The notes below the pieces were generated by a model that did not search any database, was not told where the DNA came from, and was given only the letters and a program-made list of their open reading frames with translations. The position numbers and the translations under genes were made by a program. 64,000 bases of DNA, taken from positions 7,378,001-7,442,000 of the forward strand of contig OU612073.1 of the NCBI GenBank assembly GCA_914767715.1. The letters are read 5' to 3'. Positions 1-9,603 of this stretch are shown in pieces (the stretch's first letter is position 1; each line of letters starts with the position of its first letter). The stretch comes from Membranipora membranacea. Taxonomy: Eukaryota > Bryozoa > Gymnolaemata > Cheilostomatida > Membraniporidae.

Positions 1-240
1 CCCACAAGTTTATTGACTGTAACAAAATCTACATGCCCATTAGACCTACATTGGATGATTCATTTATGATTCAATTGTACAAATTCATAAAAGAGCCTTT
101 TCCCTGAGTTTTTTCCCCCTTCCAAGGATTTGCTATGGTGAATTCCCTGAAGGGAATTCAAGGATGTCTGGACCAGTATAATTGAGCCATGACCTGACCG
201 TTGACATATTAATCATGGAACCTTTCTCTTTTCTCTGTAG

Positions 241-494
241 ACCAGTATGTTATGAAAAACTCTAAAGGCAACGGTATCGACTGTGATTTCTTCTGTAAGG
301 AAATCATGCCTGAAGCTGATTTTCACAGAGTCAGCAAGAGATGTCATTGTGATTTTTGTACTAAAGATTTATATACTTTGCTATTATCTGATGAAGATAA
401 AATGGATATTTTTTTGAAGCAAATGGGTTGCAAAGACATTTTTTCCCTAAAGAGAGCGGGGATAAATTATTTCTCATATTATTGCTTAGGCTAG
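241..494 (+). CDS. Terminal exon of an unrecognised gene (partial)
   Basis: An open frame follows a good acceptor (pyrimidine-rich stretch ending CTCTGTAG at 240) and runs about 83 residues to a TAG at 492-494, so it looks like the last coding exon of a gene entering from the left. The peptide has six cysteines in its first two thirds, in two pairs plus singles (CDFFC, then CHCDFC), and several acidic/basic stretches. I do not recognise the family. The internal ATG at 252 is probably not a true start because the frame is open back to the acceptor. The next gene to the right is on the opposite strand, so the two are tail to tail. It could also be a chance ORF. Confidence 0.4.
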
Positions 495-755
495 TTAATG
501 TATGACCCTGATTTTTTATATGGACTCTAATGTAATATTTTCAATTAGTTTTATTTAAAGCTCCTCCGAGTATCGCAATGTAATGGTAGAACTCTAATTT
601 CCTCACAGGTAGTTCTGAGTTTTCTCCTCTTGAGTCATTGTTTGTTGGTGATGTTGAGAGTGCTCCAACATGGTTGACATCTAGAAATTTGGGTAACTGA
701 GTATAGTTGTTTGTGTCGAGTCATCGTTGTCTTTCGTTTGTCTAGGATTTCATGG

Positions 756-878
756 TAGACTAGTTTGTTCCCTTTGTGGTGGCAGAGGGGAATTGCAAAA
801 GTCAGGTATCAAGGCGTGGTGCCTCGATGCCTGACTTTTGCAAAATCCCTCCGCCACAGAGGAAGCAAACTTGTTCTA
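756..878. repeat. Foldback (inverted-repeat) element, about 123 bp
   Basis: The two halves are imperfect reverse complements around a short loop near 815-820. They share the core GCAAAAGTCAGG(T/C)ATC and outer arms rich in GTTTG(T/C)TTCC. The ends read TAGACTAG... and ...TTGTTCTA, matching the TAG...CTA rule of other foldbacks in this window. I found no convincing target-site duplication, so the copy may be old. Confidence 0.7.
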
Positions 879-1099
879 TGTTAGACATTGTCTCTTGATT
901 AATGAAGAGGGGATTAGCAGGTGGCTCTCTGAGACATTATTTTACTGAATATCGTTATGATATCATCACCGTTAAAATGAAGTCAAGATTGGCTGCAAAC
1001 TATCTAATAGGCTAATATATATGGTAATCAATGGATCAACAATGGATAAAAGTGGTGTGTCAAGGGTCATATGGGTTATTCAGGTTTAAGATGTTTAGG

Positions 1100-2339
1100 C
1101 TAACCTGCTGATGTGTTGAATAAGAGTGGGGCGCTTGTAGAATCAGCTCTCGCCATTTTGGAGCATTTTAGAACTGGAGTCCATTGCTGATCATGGCATA
1201 TGGCAGTTCTAACCTTGTTTTGCAATTCATAGCCTGAGACGCATGATGCTGTGTAATGGGATGAGTTGAATTGAGTTTGGTTTAATACATCCAAATGTTG
1301 GATATCAGCGCAGGACTCCACTGCAAATAAAAAGAAACAATCATCATAAATATTTGTTTGGAAATAGAAGTATTTTTTAGTTCAAGCCATGCAGATTGCA
1401 GACCAAGCATGAGTGTTCTACGGTAATAAACTCCAAATCAAAGACAACTAAACTGCTACGGATAAAGGTAAGTTTTCGATACCAATAAATATGTCGCTCG
1501 GCTCACTTCTTGTAGTATGCGGAATAGGTGAGAAGGAGTAGTCGGTTATATAGCCCTCGCGTTGTGTCCTGGCATCTATAGGTTTGTAAGATGTGCTCAT
1601 TGTAAATGCCGGGTAAACTGAAAACACATAAAGCGTAACAAATATTAGTTCCGTAAATAATTTCAAAAAAAAAACATTACGATTACAAAATTTCTAAAGC
1701 AAATTGGCTGTATTGTTTTAAAAATGATTTTCAATGTAGTGTTGTTTGTAGGTATTAGGTGAAAAATAAGCGATATTTATTGACATTTTTATTTGGGCAA
1801 TAATATATACACATGTAAATTGTGTTTTGGCCCAAAATTCAGGGGAGGGGGTAGGAATTGAATGAGGCCCTCTTACTTTATCAACTTAGCCTTTCATGGA
1901 AATGAGGCTAAGGCTTGCCAAAAACCATTATCTCACTCAATGCATACAATCATTCATCAAATAGGTCATGCTATCTCACCTTTGAAACTGATGACAAAGC
2001 CTGGCTGGAATGGTATACCCACTTCTAATGCAATTTCCGTCATACCGGCAGAATATACTTTCTGTTCAGGGCATGGTCTGTCCTGGTTGTTGTTGTCGAT
2101 GACCCTATTATCCAAACACGGACCACTAGAAACGTTCAGTCTTTGATGTTTAAAGATAATGATTGCGTTTTGAAGTCCTCTTATGGTCACTTTGCAGGTT
2201 TGCAAATCACTTTGATTGCCGTATGTGGCAGGCATGAGGATGACACCTTCGTTCACTATATTTACATTCATAAAAGTGATTTTTCTTTTAGATGAACTGC
2301 AGAATACAGCAGTATATTCTCTGTCTGCAGTATCAGCAC
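1100..2339 (-). CDS. CUB-like and sushi domain protein, last three exons (partial)
   Basis: Three exons on the - strand join in phase: 2339-1980 (360 nt), 1617-1483 (135 nt) and 1320-1100 (221 nt, ending in TAG). All have AG acceptors and GT donors, and the phases agree at both junctions (1/2 split). The first exon encodes a beta-rich stretch with spaced cysteines (TCKVTI, SSGPCLDN, DRPCPEQ) and a GFVISF ending that resembles a CUB domain. The last encodes a sushi/CCP module with four cysteines in the usual order (CADI, ASC, AIC, LKC) and the QWTP tryptophan, then a 20-residue tail. The protein is therefore probably secreted or cell-surface, with adhesive or complement-like modules. Upstream exons are not visible because a LINE fills the adjoining intron. 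The CUB call is weaker than the sushi call. Confidence 0.65.
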
Positions 2340-2357
2340 CTGTAAAAATAGTAAAAT

Positions 2358-2359
2358 AT

Positions 2360-2394
<35 letters not shown>

Positions 2395-2395
2395 T
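2358..2395. repeat. (TTTA)n microsatellite tail of the LINE
   Basis: Nine or more TTTA units on the + strand, equivalent to (TAAA)n at the 3' end of the - strand LINE. It sits directly beside the branch-point/pyrimidine region of the CUB exon acceptor. Confidence 0.9.
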
Positions 2396-2625
2396 TGAGG
2401 TTTTCTAAAAGTTTATAATTAAAGCAAATTAAAAATAACTTGTTGACCTCATACACATTAACATAGATACAAAAAAAGAATTGAATAAAAAGATATAAGT
2501 GGTAGGGTGTTACATACTATATAGTGTGTAGGATAATGAAAGCATGGTATCATAAATTGCATGAATAAGATGAAAAAAGAAAAGAAGAAACAGAGAGTGG
2601 CAAACAAAAATACAAGTTAACAACA

Positions 2626-5556
2626 TTAGGTGGGATTAAATGATAATGATTCATGAGGCTTGGTTGATTTAGTTACAAATGTATGAAAAATATTTAAAAA
2701 GGTTGATTTGCCTAGGTTTGATCTAAATGAGGGTTTAATTATTGCACAGTTGCTACGAAGTGATCGTGTATGTCTGTTTGATTTGCTAACGAGATGAAGT
2801 ATGTGCTTGGATGCACGGCCTTTATGGACCCTCGATTTGACAAAATTGTGAAAAAGAAAATTCCTTCTACTGTGGAGAGTATGTAAATTTAGGAGCAAGC
2901 GGCCAGATGTGACAGAAAATTGTTTGGGGGCTGAAGTTATGATTCTGATTGCTTTATTTTGTACTTTTTCTAATGTATCTGAATTTTTGGCTAAACCATC
3001 AAGGTACAATGATGAGCAGTATTCTACTATAGGTCTGATCAGTGATTTGTAAGTCTTCAATGAGTTTTCTACTGTCATGTATTTTTTTAGTTTTGATAAC
3101 AAGTTGACCATTTTGTTTGCTTTAGAGGCGGTGGCATTAGCCTGAGGGGTTAAACTAAGTTCTGAATCAAGAATAACTCCAAGAAGATTGAGTGAATGCT
3201 TGGATTCTATTTTCAAATTGTTTATTTGGATTTGGTAAAAATCTTCTACTTTCCTATTTGAGAAAATACAGTATTGAGTTTTGGATAAGTTGAGTTGAAG
3301 GAGATTGTTTGAATACCAATTCGATACTTCTCTCATCAATGACTCAGATTTATCCATTAAGGTATGGATATCTGTTGCTGTGCAGTAAATAACGGTGTCA
3401 TCAGCGTAAGCGAATGCAGTTTTGTGCTTGTTAAGGAGATCATTGATAGCAAGATTGAATAAGATTGGACCTAGAACACTTCCTTGGGGTACTCCACATG
3501 TAATCGGTAGTGCACTGGACTGATCATGATCAACTTTCATGATTTGGGTTCGATGTGAAAGATAGTATGTAAATAATTTTGTTGTTGACTCTGCAAAATT
3601 TAGTCGCTTTAGAGTGTGGATGAGTTGTCCATGATTTATAGTGTCAAATGCTTTACGTACGTCCAAAGACAGTGCACCTATGAAATTCGGTTGAGGGTTG
3701 TCTAGCGTTGTTCTCCAATTTTGTAAAAGAGAAAGTAGTAACTGTTCACTAGAATGGTGCTTACGAAAACCGAATTGTCGATCTGAGAGTATTCCATGTG
3801 TTTCGATAAAGGTCATAATTTGATTTTTCATATCTAGCTCAAACACCTTTGATATGATTGGCAGACTGGAAATTGGTCTGTAATTGCAAGGGTCTGTTTT
3901 ATCGCCCTTCTTAAAGAGTGGGGTGACCAGGGCTGTTTTTAGGCAGTCAGGGAATATTGATTTCTTGTAGCATTCGTTAATGATCAGGGCTATGGGAAGA
4001 GCTAATAGGTCTGCAACAATTTGGTACAGGGAAGCTGGAAACATGGTCAAGCCACCCCGTTTATTTGGTTTGAGGGACTTTATCAGTTTGTAGATTGTTT
4101 CGCTCTCAACATATGTGAAAGAGAAACTTGGACCATGGAAAAGGTCAGGTTGTGAATCGATCTTAGGAATAAAAACCGATTGTCCAGCGACCGTGGTGAA
4201 ATATCTATTAAGGGCATTTGCCTTGTCAGAGTTTGAGGTGTAGGTAGAGTTTTGATAGCTAATTTTCTCGATTTGATCAGAGGATTTCTTCTTTCCTGTC
4301 AGTGATTTCAGGCAGGTGAAAAAACTTTTTTCATCTTTAGATAACGAGTCATTTATAAAGTCTTTCTTAGCATTCCTAATTTTATTTGTAACAAAGTTTC
4401 GAAACTTGTTGAACTGTTTGACTTGCGCTGTAGCTGGATTAGGTATATCCTTGAATACCCTCTTGTGAAATTTGTTTCTTAAATTAATGAGATGCTGAAT
4501 ATCAGGGAAAAGCCACTGGTTTTTAGCCCCTCGCACTCTTTTTGTTTTAACTGGAGCATGCTTGTCAATCAGGTCAGAGATAAAGTTTTCGATATTTTCC
4601 ATGCGGTGATGCAATGATTTGTTCATGTCAGTTGCTGTTTGCAGTAGTGGAAGTTTCGAACAGTCATTATAAAATTCCTCATGATTAATGCTGTGAATAT
4701 TTCTGGTTCTAATTAGTTTGCGTGGCTGTTTTATAGCATGATGTTGATTAATTACTAAGTATGTGGCATAGTGATCAGAAATTGATCTATCGCATGTCAG
4801 GATCTTGCAACTATTAATGCTAATGACACTGTTCACATAGTTGTGGTCTAATAAGCTTTCTCTCCCCAAATGGCTAATGTATGAAATCCCATTAACTTGC
4901 TGTAATAGCCCTGCAGACAAGAAGCTCTGCTCTAAATGTGTTTTTTCGTTTGATGAGGAATTCCAATTTATATTAAAATCTCCTAGTAGTATAAACTTAT
5001 GGCCAACATATTGGTTTTGATGTAGAATTGAGCTCATCATTGTAATGAATTCGGTTTTGTTAGCATCAGGGGGAAGATAAATTGATCCGATGATGTAGCC
5101 GTGTTGGTTGTTTGTGGAAGGTATTTTTATCCAAACCGAGTCACAAAATTTGGACAGTTTAACACTTAATTGACTTATTATAGAGAATTTATATGAAGAT
5201 TTTACAAAGAGCGCAGCACCGCCTCCCCGGGTTTTGGTTGTAGATTTTCTGTCACATCTAGCTATTGAGAATCCAAGCAAGTCAACAAGACTATCTGGAA
5301 TATCAGGAGTGAGCCATGTTTCAGAAACAGAAAAAATGTCGGTTGACTTAAAAAGATTGAGGCTTTCATAATAAAACATCTTTTTATATAATGACCTTAC
5401 GTTGTGATGTAGAAGTCTCAAATTGTTGCTGGATGCAGGCTTCATCTCAGATAGGGAGCTAATAGTATTCCATATGCGGTTATGGTAGCAGAGACTTTGT
5501 TCATAAATGTTAGACGAGTTTATTGATGCTTGGTTTCTTACGCTTAGATTAGCCAT
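2626..5556 (-). CDS. LINE ORF2: AP endonuclease and reverse transcriptase
   Basis: A 976-residue intact frame. The N-terminal third is an exonuclease-endonuclease-phosphatase (APE-type) domain: HHNVRSL near residue 50, SETWL near 80, LLGDFNINW near 190 and SISDHY near 260. The middle carries a reverse transcriptase: NYRPISSLP, FGFRKHHS, LSLDVRKAFDTINH with the first catalytic aspartate, GVPQGSVLGPILF, then the YADD catalytic box and the LLGVILD motif. It nicks target DNA and primes reverse transcription there. The ATG overlaps the ORF1 stop by 8 nt, so translation probably depends on reinitiation after ORF1. No frameshift or stop was seen. Confidence 0.95.
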   Translation of the reverse strand: MANLSVRNQASINSSNIYEQSLCYHNRIWNTISSLSEMKPASSNNLRLLHHNVRSLYKKMFYYESLNLFKSTDIFSVSETWLTPDIPDSLVDLLGFSIARCDRKSTTKTRGGGAALFVKSSYKFSIISQLSVKLSKFCDSVWIKIPSTNNQHGYIIGSIYLPPDANKTEFITMMSSILHQNQYVGHKFILLGDFNINWNSSSNEKTHLEQSFLSAGLLQQVNGISYISHLGRESLLDHNYVNSVISINSCKILTCDRSISDHYATYLVINQHHAIKQPRKLIRTRNIHSINHEEFYNDCSKLPLLQTATDMNKSLHHRMENIENFISDLIDKHAPVKTKRVRGAKNQWLFPDIQHLINLRNKFHKRVFKDIPNPATAQVKQFNKFRNFVTNKIRNAKKDFINDSLSKDEKSFFTCLKSLTGKKKSSDQIEKISYQNSTYTSNSDKANALNRYFTTVAGQSVFIPKIDSQPDLFHGPSFSFTYVESETIYKLIKSLKPNKRGGLTMFPASLYQIVADLLALPIALIINECYKKSIFPDCLKTALVTPLFKKGDKTDPCNYRPISSLPIISKVFELDMKNQIMTFIETHGILSDRQFGFRKHHSSEQLLLSLLQNWRTTLDNPQPNFIGALSLDVRKAFDTINHGQLIHTLKRLNFAESTTKLFTYYLSHRTQIMKVDHDQSSALPITCGVPQGSVLGPILFNLAINDLLNKHKTAFAYADDTVIYCTATDIHTLMDKSESLMREVSNWYSNNLLQLNLSKTQYCIFSNRKVEDFYQIQINNLKIESKHSLNLLGVILDSELSLTPQANATASKANKMVNLLSKLKKYMTVENSLKTYKSLIRPIVEYCSSLYLDGLAKNSDTLEKVQNKAIRIITSAPKQFSVTSGRLLLNLHTLHSRRNFLFHNFVKSRVHKGRASKHILHLVSKSNRHTRSLRSNCAIIKPSFRSNLGKSTFLNIFHTFVTKSTKPHESLSFNPT

Positions 5557-6505
5557 TGTAGGTCCTGGGAGGGAAGACGTACGGTTTCTCTACTCGAAAC
5601 AAAAGCTGATGCTTGTTAAAGGTTATGCCGTTTGCCAGTGCATTTCCTAGCTGTGTTTCATCATTGAAGTTAACTTTTACAGTTCGTAGAGGGTTAGTGC
5701 CATCTTTGGTCCTCATTCGGTACACTGTAGCGTCTTTGAATACTGTTTGGACCTCTTGTTGGAGGTCTTCATTCATTATGTAAATAGGAACATCTTTGAT
5801 GATGCCAACATGTTGGCTCGGTTGAATGGGTCGTCTTGCTGATGAGCCTCCAAGTGCTTCAGCTTCCCATTTTTTTATTATTATATCTACTTGTTCAGGT
5901 TTTGTTATCTGTATTATGAATTTCGGGTCTGCCGAGTTGAACTTGTATCGCTTGATAAAGTCAATCATCGTTGGTCCGTTTAATTTGCCGATTGCTTTTC
6001 TCACGTCATCCTGACTGATTGACGTGAAGTCCTGTTTTGTACTGTGTATTATAAAGCATTTTTCATGGTCGAATTCAGGGGTAGATTTGTCAGTATATTG
6101 ACTTTTTGGTGGTTGTGTAAGGCGCTGATCTTGACGTTGTTGTTGTGCTTGTTGCTGCTGTTGTTGCTTTTGCTGCTGTTGTTGCTGCTGTTGTTGCTGT
6201 TGTTGCTGCTGTTGTTGTGTCTGTTGAGGTTGTTCTCGTTGGTTGAGAGATTGGTGATATTGGTTTCTTTGTTCAGTGAAAGCTGACTTAGGCGGAATCG
6301 GTTGTTGGATATTTCTCATTACTGCCTGACTATAATCAGCTGGGGGTGAGGAGACTTTGTCAAGTTTGGCCTCCATCATGTCTAGTTTCTCTGACATGAC
6401 TTGAACTGCTCTCTCAATGGGGTTTTCATTTGGTATAGAGAATGCTTCTAGCTTAGCATGCATCTGTTCTAGTCTGTCAGACATAATTTCGATGATGCTC
6501 AGCAT
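5549..6505 (-). CDS. LINE ORF1: gag-like nucleic-acid-binding protein with polyQ
   Basis: A 318-residue frame upstream of ORF2. The N-terminus (to about residue 60) is heptad-like and probably a coiled coil. It is followed by a glutamine-rich tract of about 45 residues (CAG/CAA mix, 6120-6240). The C-terminal half has two RRM-like stretches (from CFIIHST and from DVPIYIMNEDL to LFRVEKPY), as in LINE gag proteins that coat element RNA. The frame is open upstream of this ATG to a TGA near 6577 and includes a CxxC, so a slightly longer N-terminus without an ATG is conceivable. The stop overlaps the ORF2 ATG. Confidence 0.8.
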   Translation of the reverse strand: MLSIIEIMSDRLEQMHAKLEAFSIPNENPIERAVQVMSEKLDMMEAKLDKVSSPPADYSQAVMRNIQQPIPPKSAFTEQRNQYHQSLNQREQPQQTQQQQQQQQQQQQQQQQKQQQQQQAQQQRQDQRLTQPPKSQYTDKSTPEFDHEKCFIIHSTKQDFTSISQDDVRKAIGKLNGPTMIDFIKRYKFNSADPKFIIQITKPEQVDIIIKKWEAEALGGSSARRPIQPSQHVGIIKDVPIYIMNEDLQQEVQTVFKDATVYRMRTKDGTNPLRTVKVNFNDETQLGNALANGITFNKHQLLFRVEKPYVFPPRTYNG

Positions 6506-6640
6506 TTTCTGGCATGATTGGCAGTGGTCCAGGTCAGACTCTGCTTGCAGTGAATTTATGACTTGTGAGCCGCCTCAACAGCAAATACAAACAGAAGAAG
6601 ACAACTACCAGGTGTGTGCCATGAGGCATTTTATTACACG

Positions 6641-6705
6641 TTTTTATTGAGGTCTCCAAAAGTGTGTTATAAACAACTTGATGGCCTCATCAACAACAAC
6701 AAAAA
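6641..6705 (-). repeat. Detached LINE 3'-tail fragment
   Basis: The stretch TTTATTGAGGTCTCCAAAAG, then ACTTGATGGCCTCAT, matches the 3' end of the adjacent LINE at 2391-2451 (TTTATTGAGGTTTTCTAAAA, then ACTTGTTGACCTCAT). It lies just outside the 5' end of the full element. It may be a truncated second copy in tandem, or an older copy into which the full element inserted. Confidence 0.65.
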
Positions 6706-9603
6706 ATATAGAATAGCCTAAATTATTTAATCAAAATGCTAGGCTACCACTCTGCTATTTTAGACCGCAGCCACTCCATAAAACTTAGCATAAAATTCAG
6801 ATATAAAGGTCCTAATTTGGCGTTAAATCAAGGAGAATCACCTCTTACGCCTTGGTTAAACCAAACTGTCACTATAACAGACAGCATTGCTGCAGTAAGG
6901 GTTCATGTTATGCTACACAGAATAGAGGTTGTAAATGCCTTGACAGGACAGTCCTGCTGTTTTCAATTGAGGACCAAGTCCATTAGAATATAGAGTATCA
7001 ACCATAGACTTCTTGATAATATTATTTATATATGTATCATAATTATTATTTTTATCATTTAGTCTATGGTTTCAACTTAATTGATCACTTGGGTGATTAT
7101 TTTAACCTAACAATATCTAGTACAGGTTCAAAACGAGAAGTAACCATTTCATATTTTTGGACAATGAGTGGCGTGAGCGACGTTCATTGCTTTACTCACC
7201 AGCTACTGAGAGGTGCAGCAGATTCAGCAGCAGGATATGTACAACATTCTTGTTCAGCGTTAGAATACTAGTGATCAGTCTAAAATATAAAGTAGTAGGT
7301 ATGAAGTAATATGCATTGATAGAGCCGAAAGGCTGCAACATAATATTTACATTTTAAACATTTTGGAAAACTCATAATGGAATGAACTTTTAAAAGTATA
7401 CACAGCGCACATTTCAAGATAACAAATTACTTACTTGTACATAAACATGGTGATTGATTTAGTCAATTTTAGATGATGTGTTAAATAGTCCACTAATACC
7501 AGACGTTCTCAAGAGAATCTCAACGATCAGGTTCAGCGGAACTGTTCAAACTGTTGAGGGTTTACCCTGTCTTTACCCTTAAATATCATCTTCCACTATA
7601 TCAGATATGTGCAATTCTATCTTAAACAATGCTCAATGTATTATTAGCTTGATTTTAGCCAACAAATAATAATAATCCATTCTGTTGTTTTTCTATCTCC
7701 AAACAATCAGCATTTAACAATGGTGGCAATGGTGGTGGTGAAAGATTCTGGCTTTGTGCATCTTGGGATTAAATGATATAATCCCACCTGTAATGAAATA
7801 ACTAGAGTTTTTGCAAATTGAGAAATAACATAAGTACAGTTTACCTACGCGACAGAACTTATAGATTTGTTCACAGACTGACACGGTATTTTTTAACTGC
7901 TTCTGGTTTGTTCCCATTTTTGTATGCTCATTCGAGCCTACTTTCAGTTTATTTGGTATATGGTTAGCCAGCACTTTTATTTCCATTAATGATGCAATGA
8001 ACTTTTCTCACATGAGCTGCAAAAAATGTTCTTTGGTGGCAAACAAAGAGTGATCTGATTGTGCTAGAAACCATGCACACCAAATTCTCACATTTCAGTT
8101 GTTTGATAGGTTATGACTCTGATTTCTTGAGATTTACTTAATTCAGTAGCCCTCAGTCGCTTCAAGTATTTGCTCTATTTCATAGTGATTAAATGGTGAA
8201 AACATGTAACTGCTGTCGAAACTAAAACCTAAGCTTTAAATACAGTGGATAGATTATGCAGATTTCGTGTTTTTGATCAGATTATGGGTTATTCTCACTT
8301 TGAGAACAGTCTGCAAAAGTCAATACCCTGGATCCAAACATATATAGGCCAAAAATCGAGGGCCGCTCTAAGATGCTGATGATCAAAATGGAACACAAGG
8401 TAATTCAAATAATCTATTTATCAACTGTACAGTGTAAAATTCATGAGCAAAGTTTAATCATTTTATAGCTGAACCCCTGTGAACCATAGCACAGCAACAG
8501 CTTATATATGCCCAAAACTCCCTGCTGACATACTGCCAAACTTTGTGGTCTGGTTTTATTGAGTTGTCTGCCCGTTGTTTTTTATGGAAAATACAAACAT
8601 TTAATCGATTCACTGCATTGTGGGTACTGTAAACAACAATGATCAGGATATTAGCTTAGGAGCTTTTCTTGTAAGAGGGTATTGCATATTGTCCGGTACG
8701 AGGCAAAGGAAATTTGGGATTACAGGTTATTAGGATTTTCCAAACAAAAAAAGTTCTAGATTATAATCATTTTATAATAATTATTCATTTCACAAACTAT
8801 CAATCAAGAGTTAAGACCTCAAAATTGCTCACTCATCTGTCTTCATAGTTTCAACTGATATAAATGGTGATTTTTGTGTTTCGTATTTACACTTAGCACT
8901 AGATGAGAAAAACCACCAGAGAGAAATGTGAGTTGGCTCTAGTCTAGTTTAGGAATTCTGGACACAACTACCACAAGCCTTTCTCTCTATAGTTGGTGAA
9001 AGTCTATTGTCATATTTCTCAGTGGTCGAGGACTCAGCCACTGGGGCAAATTACCACTGGATTTTCATGAACTACTATGGAAGGCTTGTGATTCATGACA
9101 TTGACTTGTAACTGTTCTGTTGCTGTCAATGTCACTTTCATTCAAATTCAGTCAAGACTCAATTGTACTCAACAATAATGTAGTCAATGAAATTGACAGA
9201 CACCCAATCAGAGGAGTAAGAACTCTCAATCTCCTTGCCCAATCTCTCAGGAAGTTTACTTCGAAGAATTGTTAAATCTTAACCCTTAATCACTCAGTGT
9301 ACTCAAGTCTTCCAAGTAGTAAGTAAAGTAAGTAGACTTGAATATAGGAGTAACTGTTACTCCTTAGTCCTTACTTACCCAATTAGACAGGAATAAGTAT
9401 ATCCTTCACAGTCTCTTCCCTAATAGCCCAACATACACATCTTGCACCTGTGACGAAGATTAAGGCATGTTTCATGATTTTCAGGAGAAGCGATAGGCAA
9501 GCCCTCACCAATCATCATAGTAAAAAACCCTGGATCCATTTTGTTCTAATAATTGTTATTTGTTTCTTTTAAAATGTACTGCAGTAGAACCTAAGATCCA
9601 AAG
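6706..9603. other. Intergenic region, no supported gene
   Basis: Only short frames without recognisable domains or paired splice signals were seen. The stretch holds one small foldback (7004-7078) and a short hairpin around 9348 (GGAGTAAC/GTTACTCC). The promoter of the DDI gene should lie near its right end. Confidence 0.5.
7004..7078. repeat. Foldback element, CATAGAC...GTCTATG family
   Basis: Ends read ATAGACT and AGTCTATG with an AT-rich interior. Flanks GTATCAACC (6995-7003) and GTTTCAACT (7079-7087) match at 7 of 9 bases, consistent with a target-site duplication. Related copies lie at 17459 and 38991, and possibly near 34857. Confidence 0.6.

Larger units (their letters stand above)
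2345..6640 (-). mobile_element. Full-length CR1/Jockey-like non-LTR retrotransposon (LINE)
   Basis: The element contains two overlapping ORFs on the - strand (ORF1 gag-like, ORF2 endonuclease plus reverse transcriptase) and ends in a short tandem repeat tail, (TTTA)n on the + strand at about 2358-2395, which is typical of CR1/L2-like elements. Neither ORF is interrupted, so it may be recent and coding-competent. It is in the same orientation as the CUB/sushi gene and lies in its intron; the tail begins about 12 bp from the acceptor at 2340. The 5' boundary is uncertain, between the ORF1 start (6505) and a LINE-tail-like fragment at about 6641. I could not define a target-site duplication. Confidence 0.85.

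Noticed and set aside
7714-7986. 90-residue - strand frame ending in a His-rich run
   Set aside because: The His run comes from a CCACCATTG-type simple repeat; no homology or splice context.
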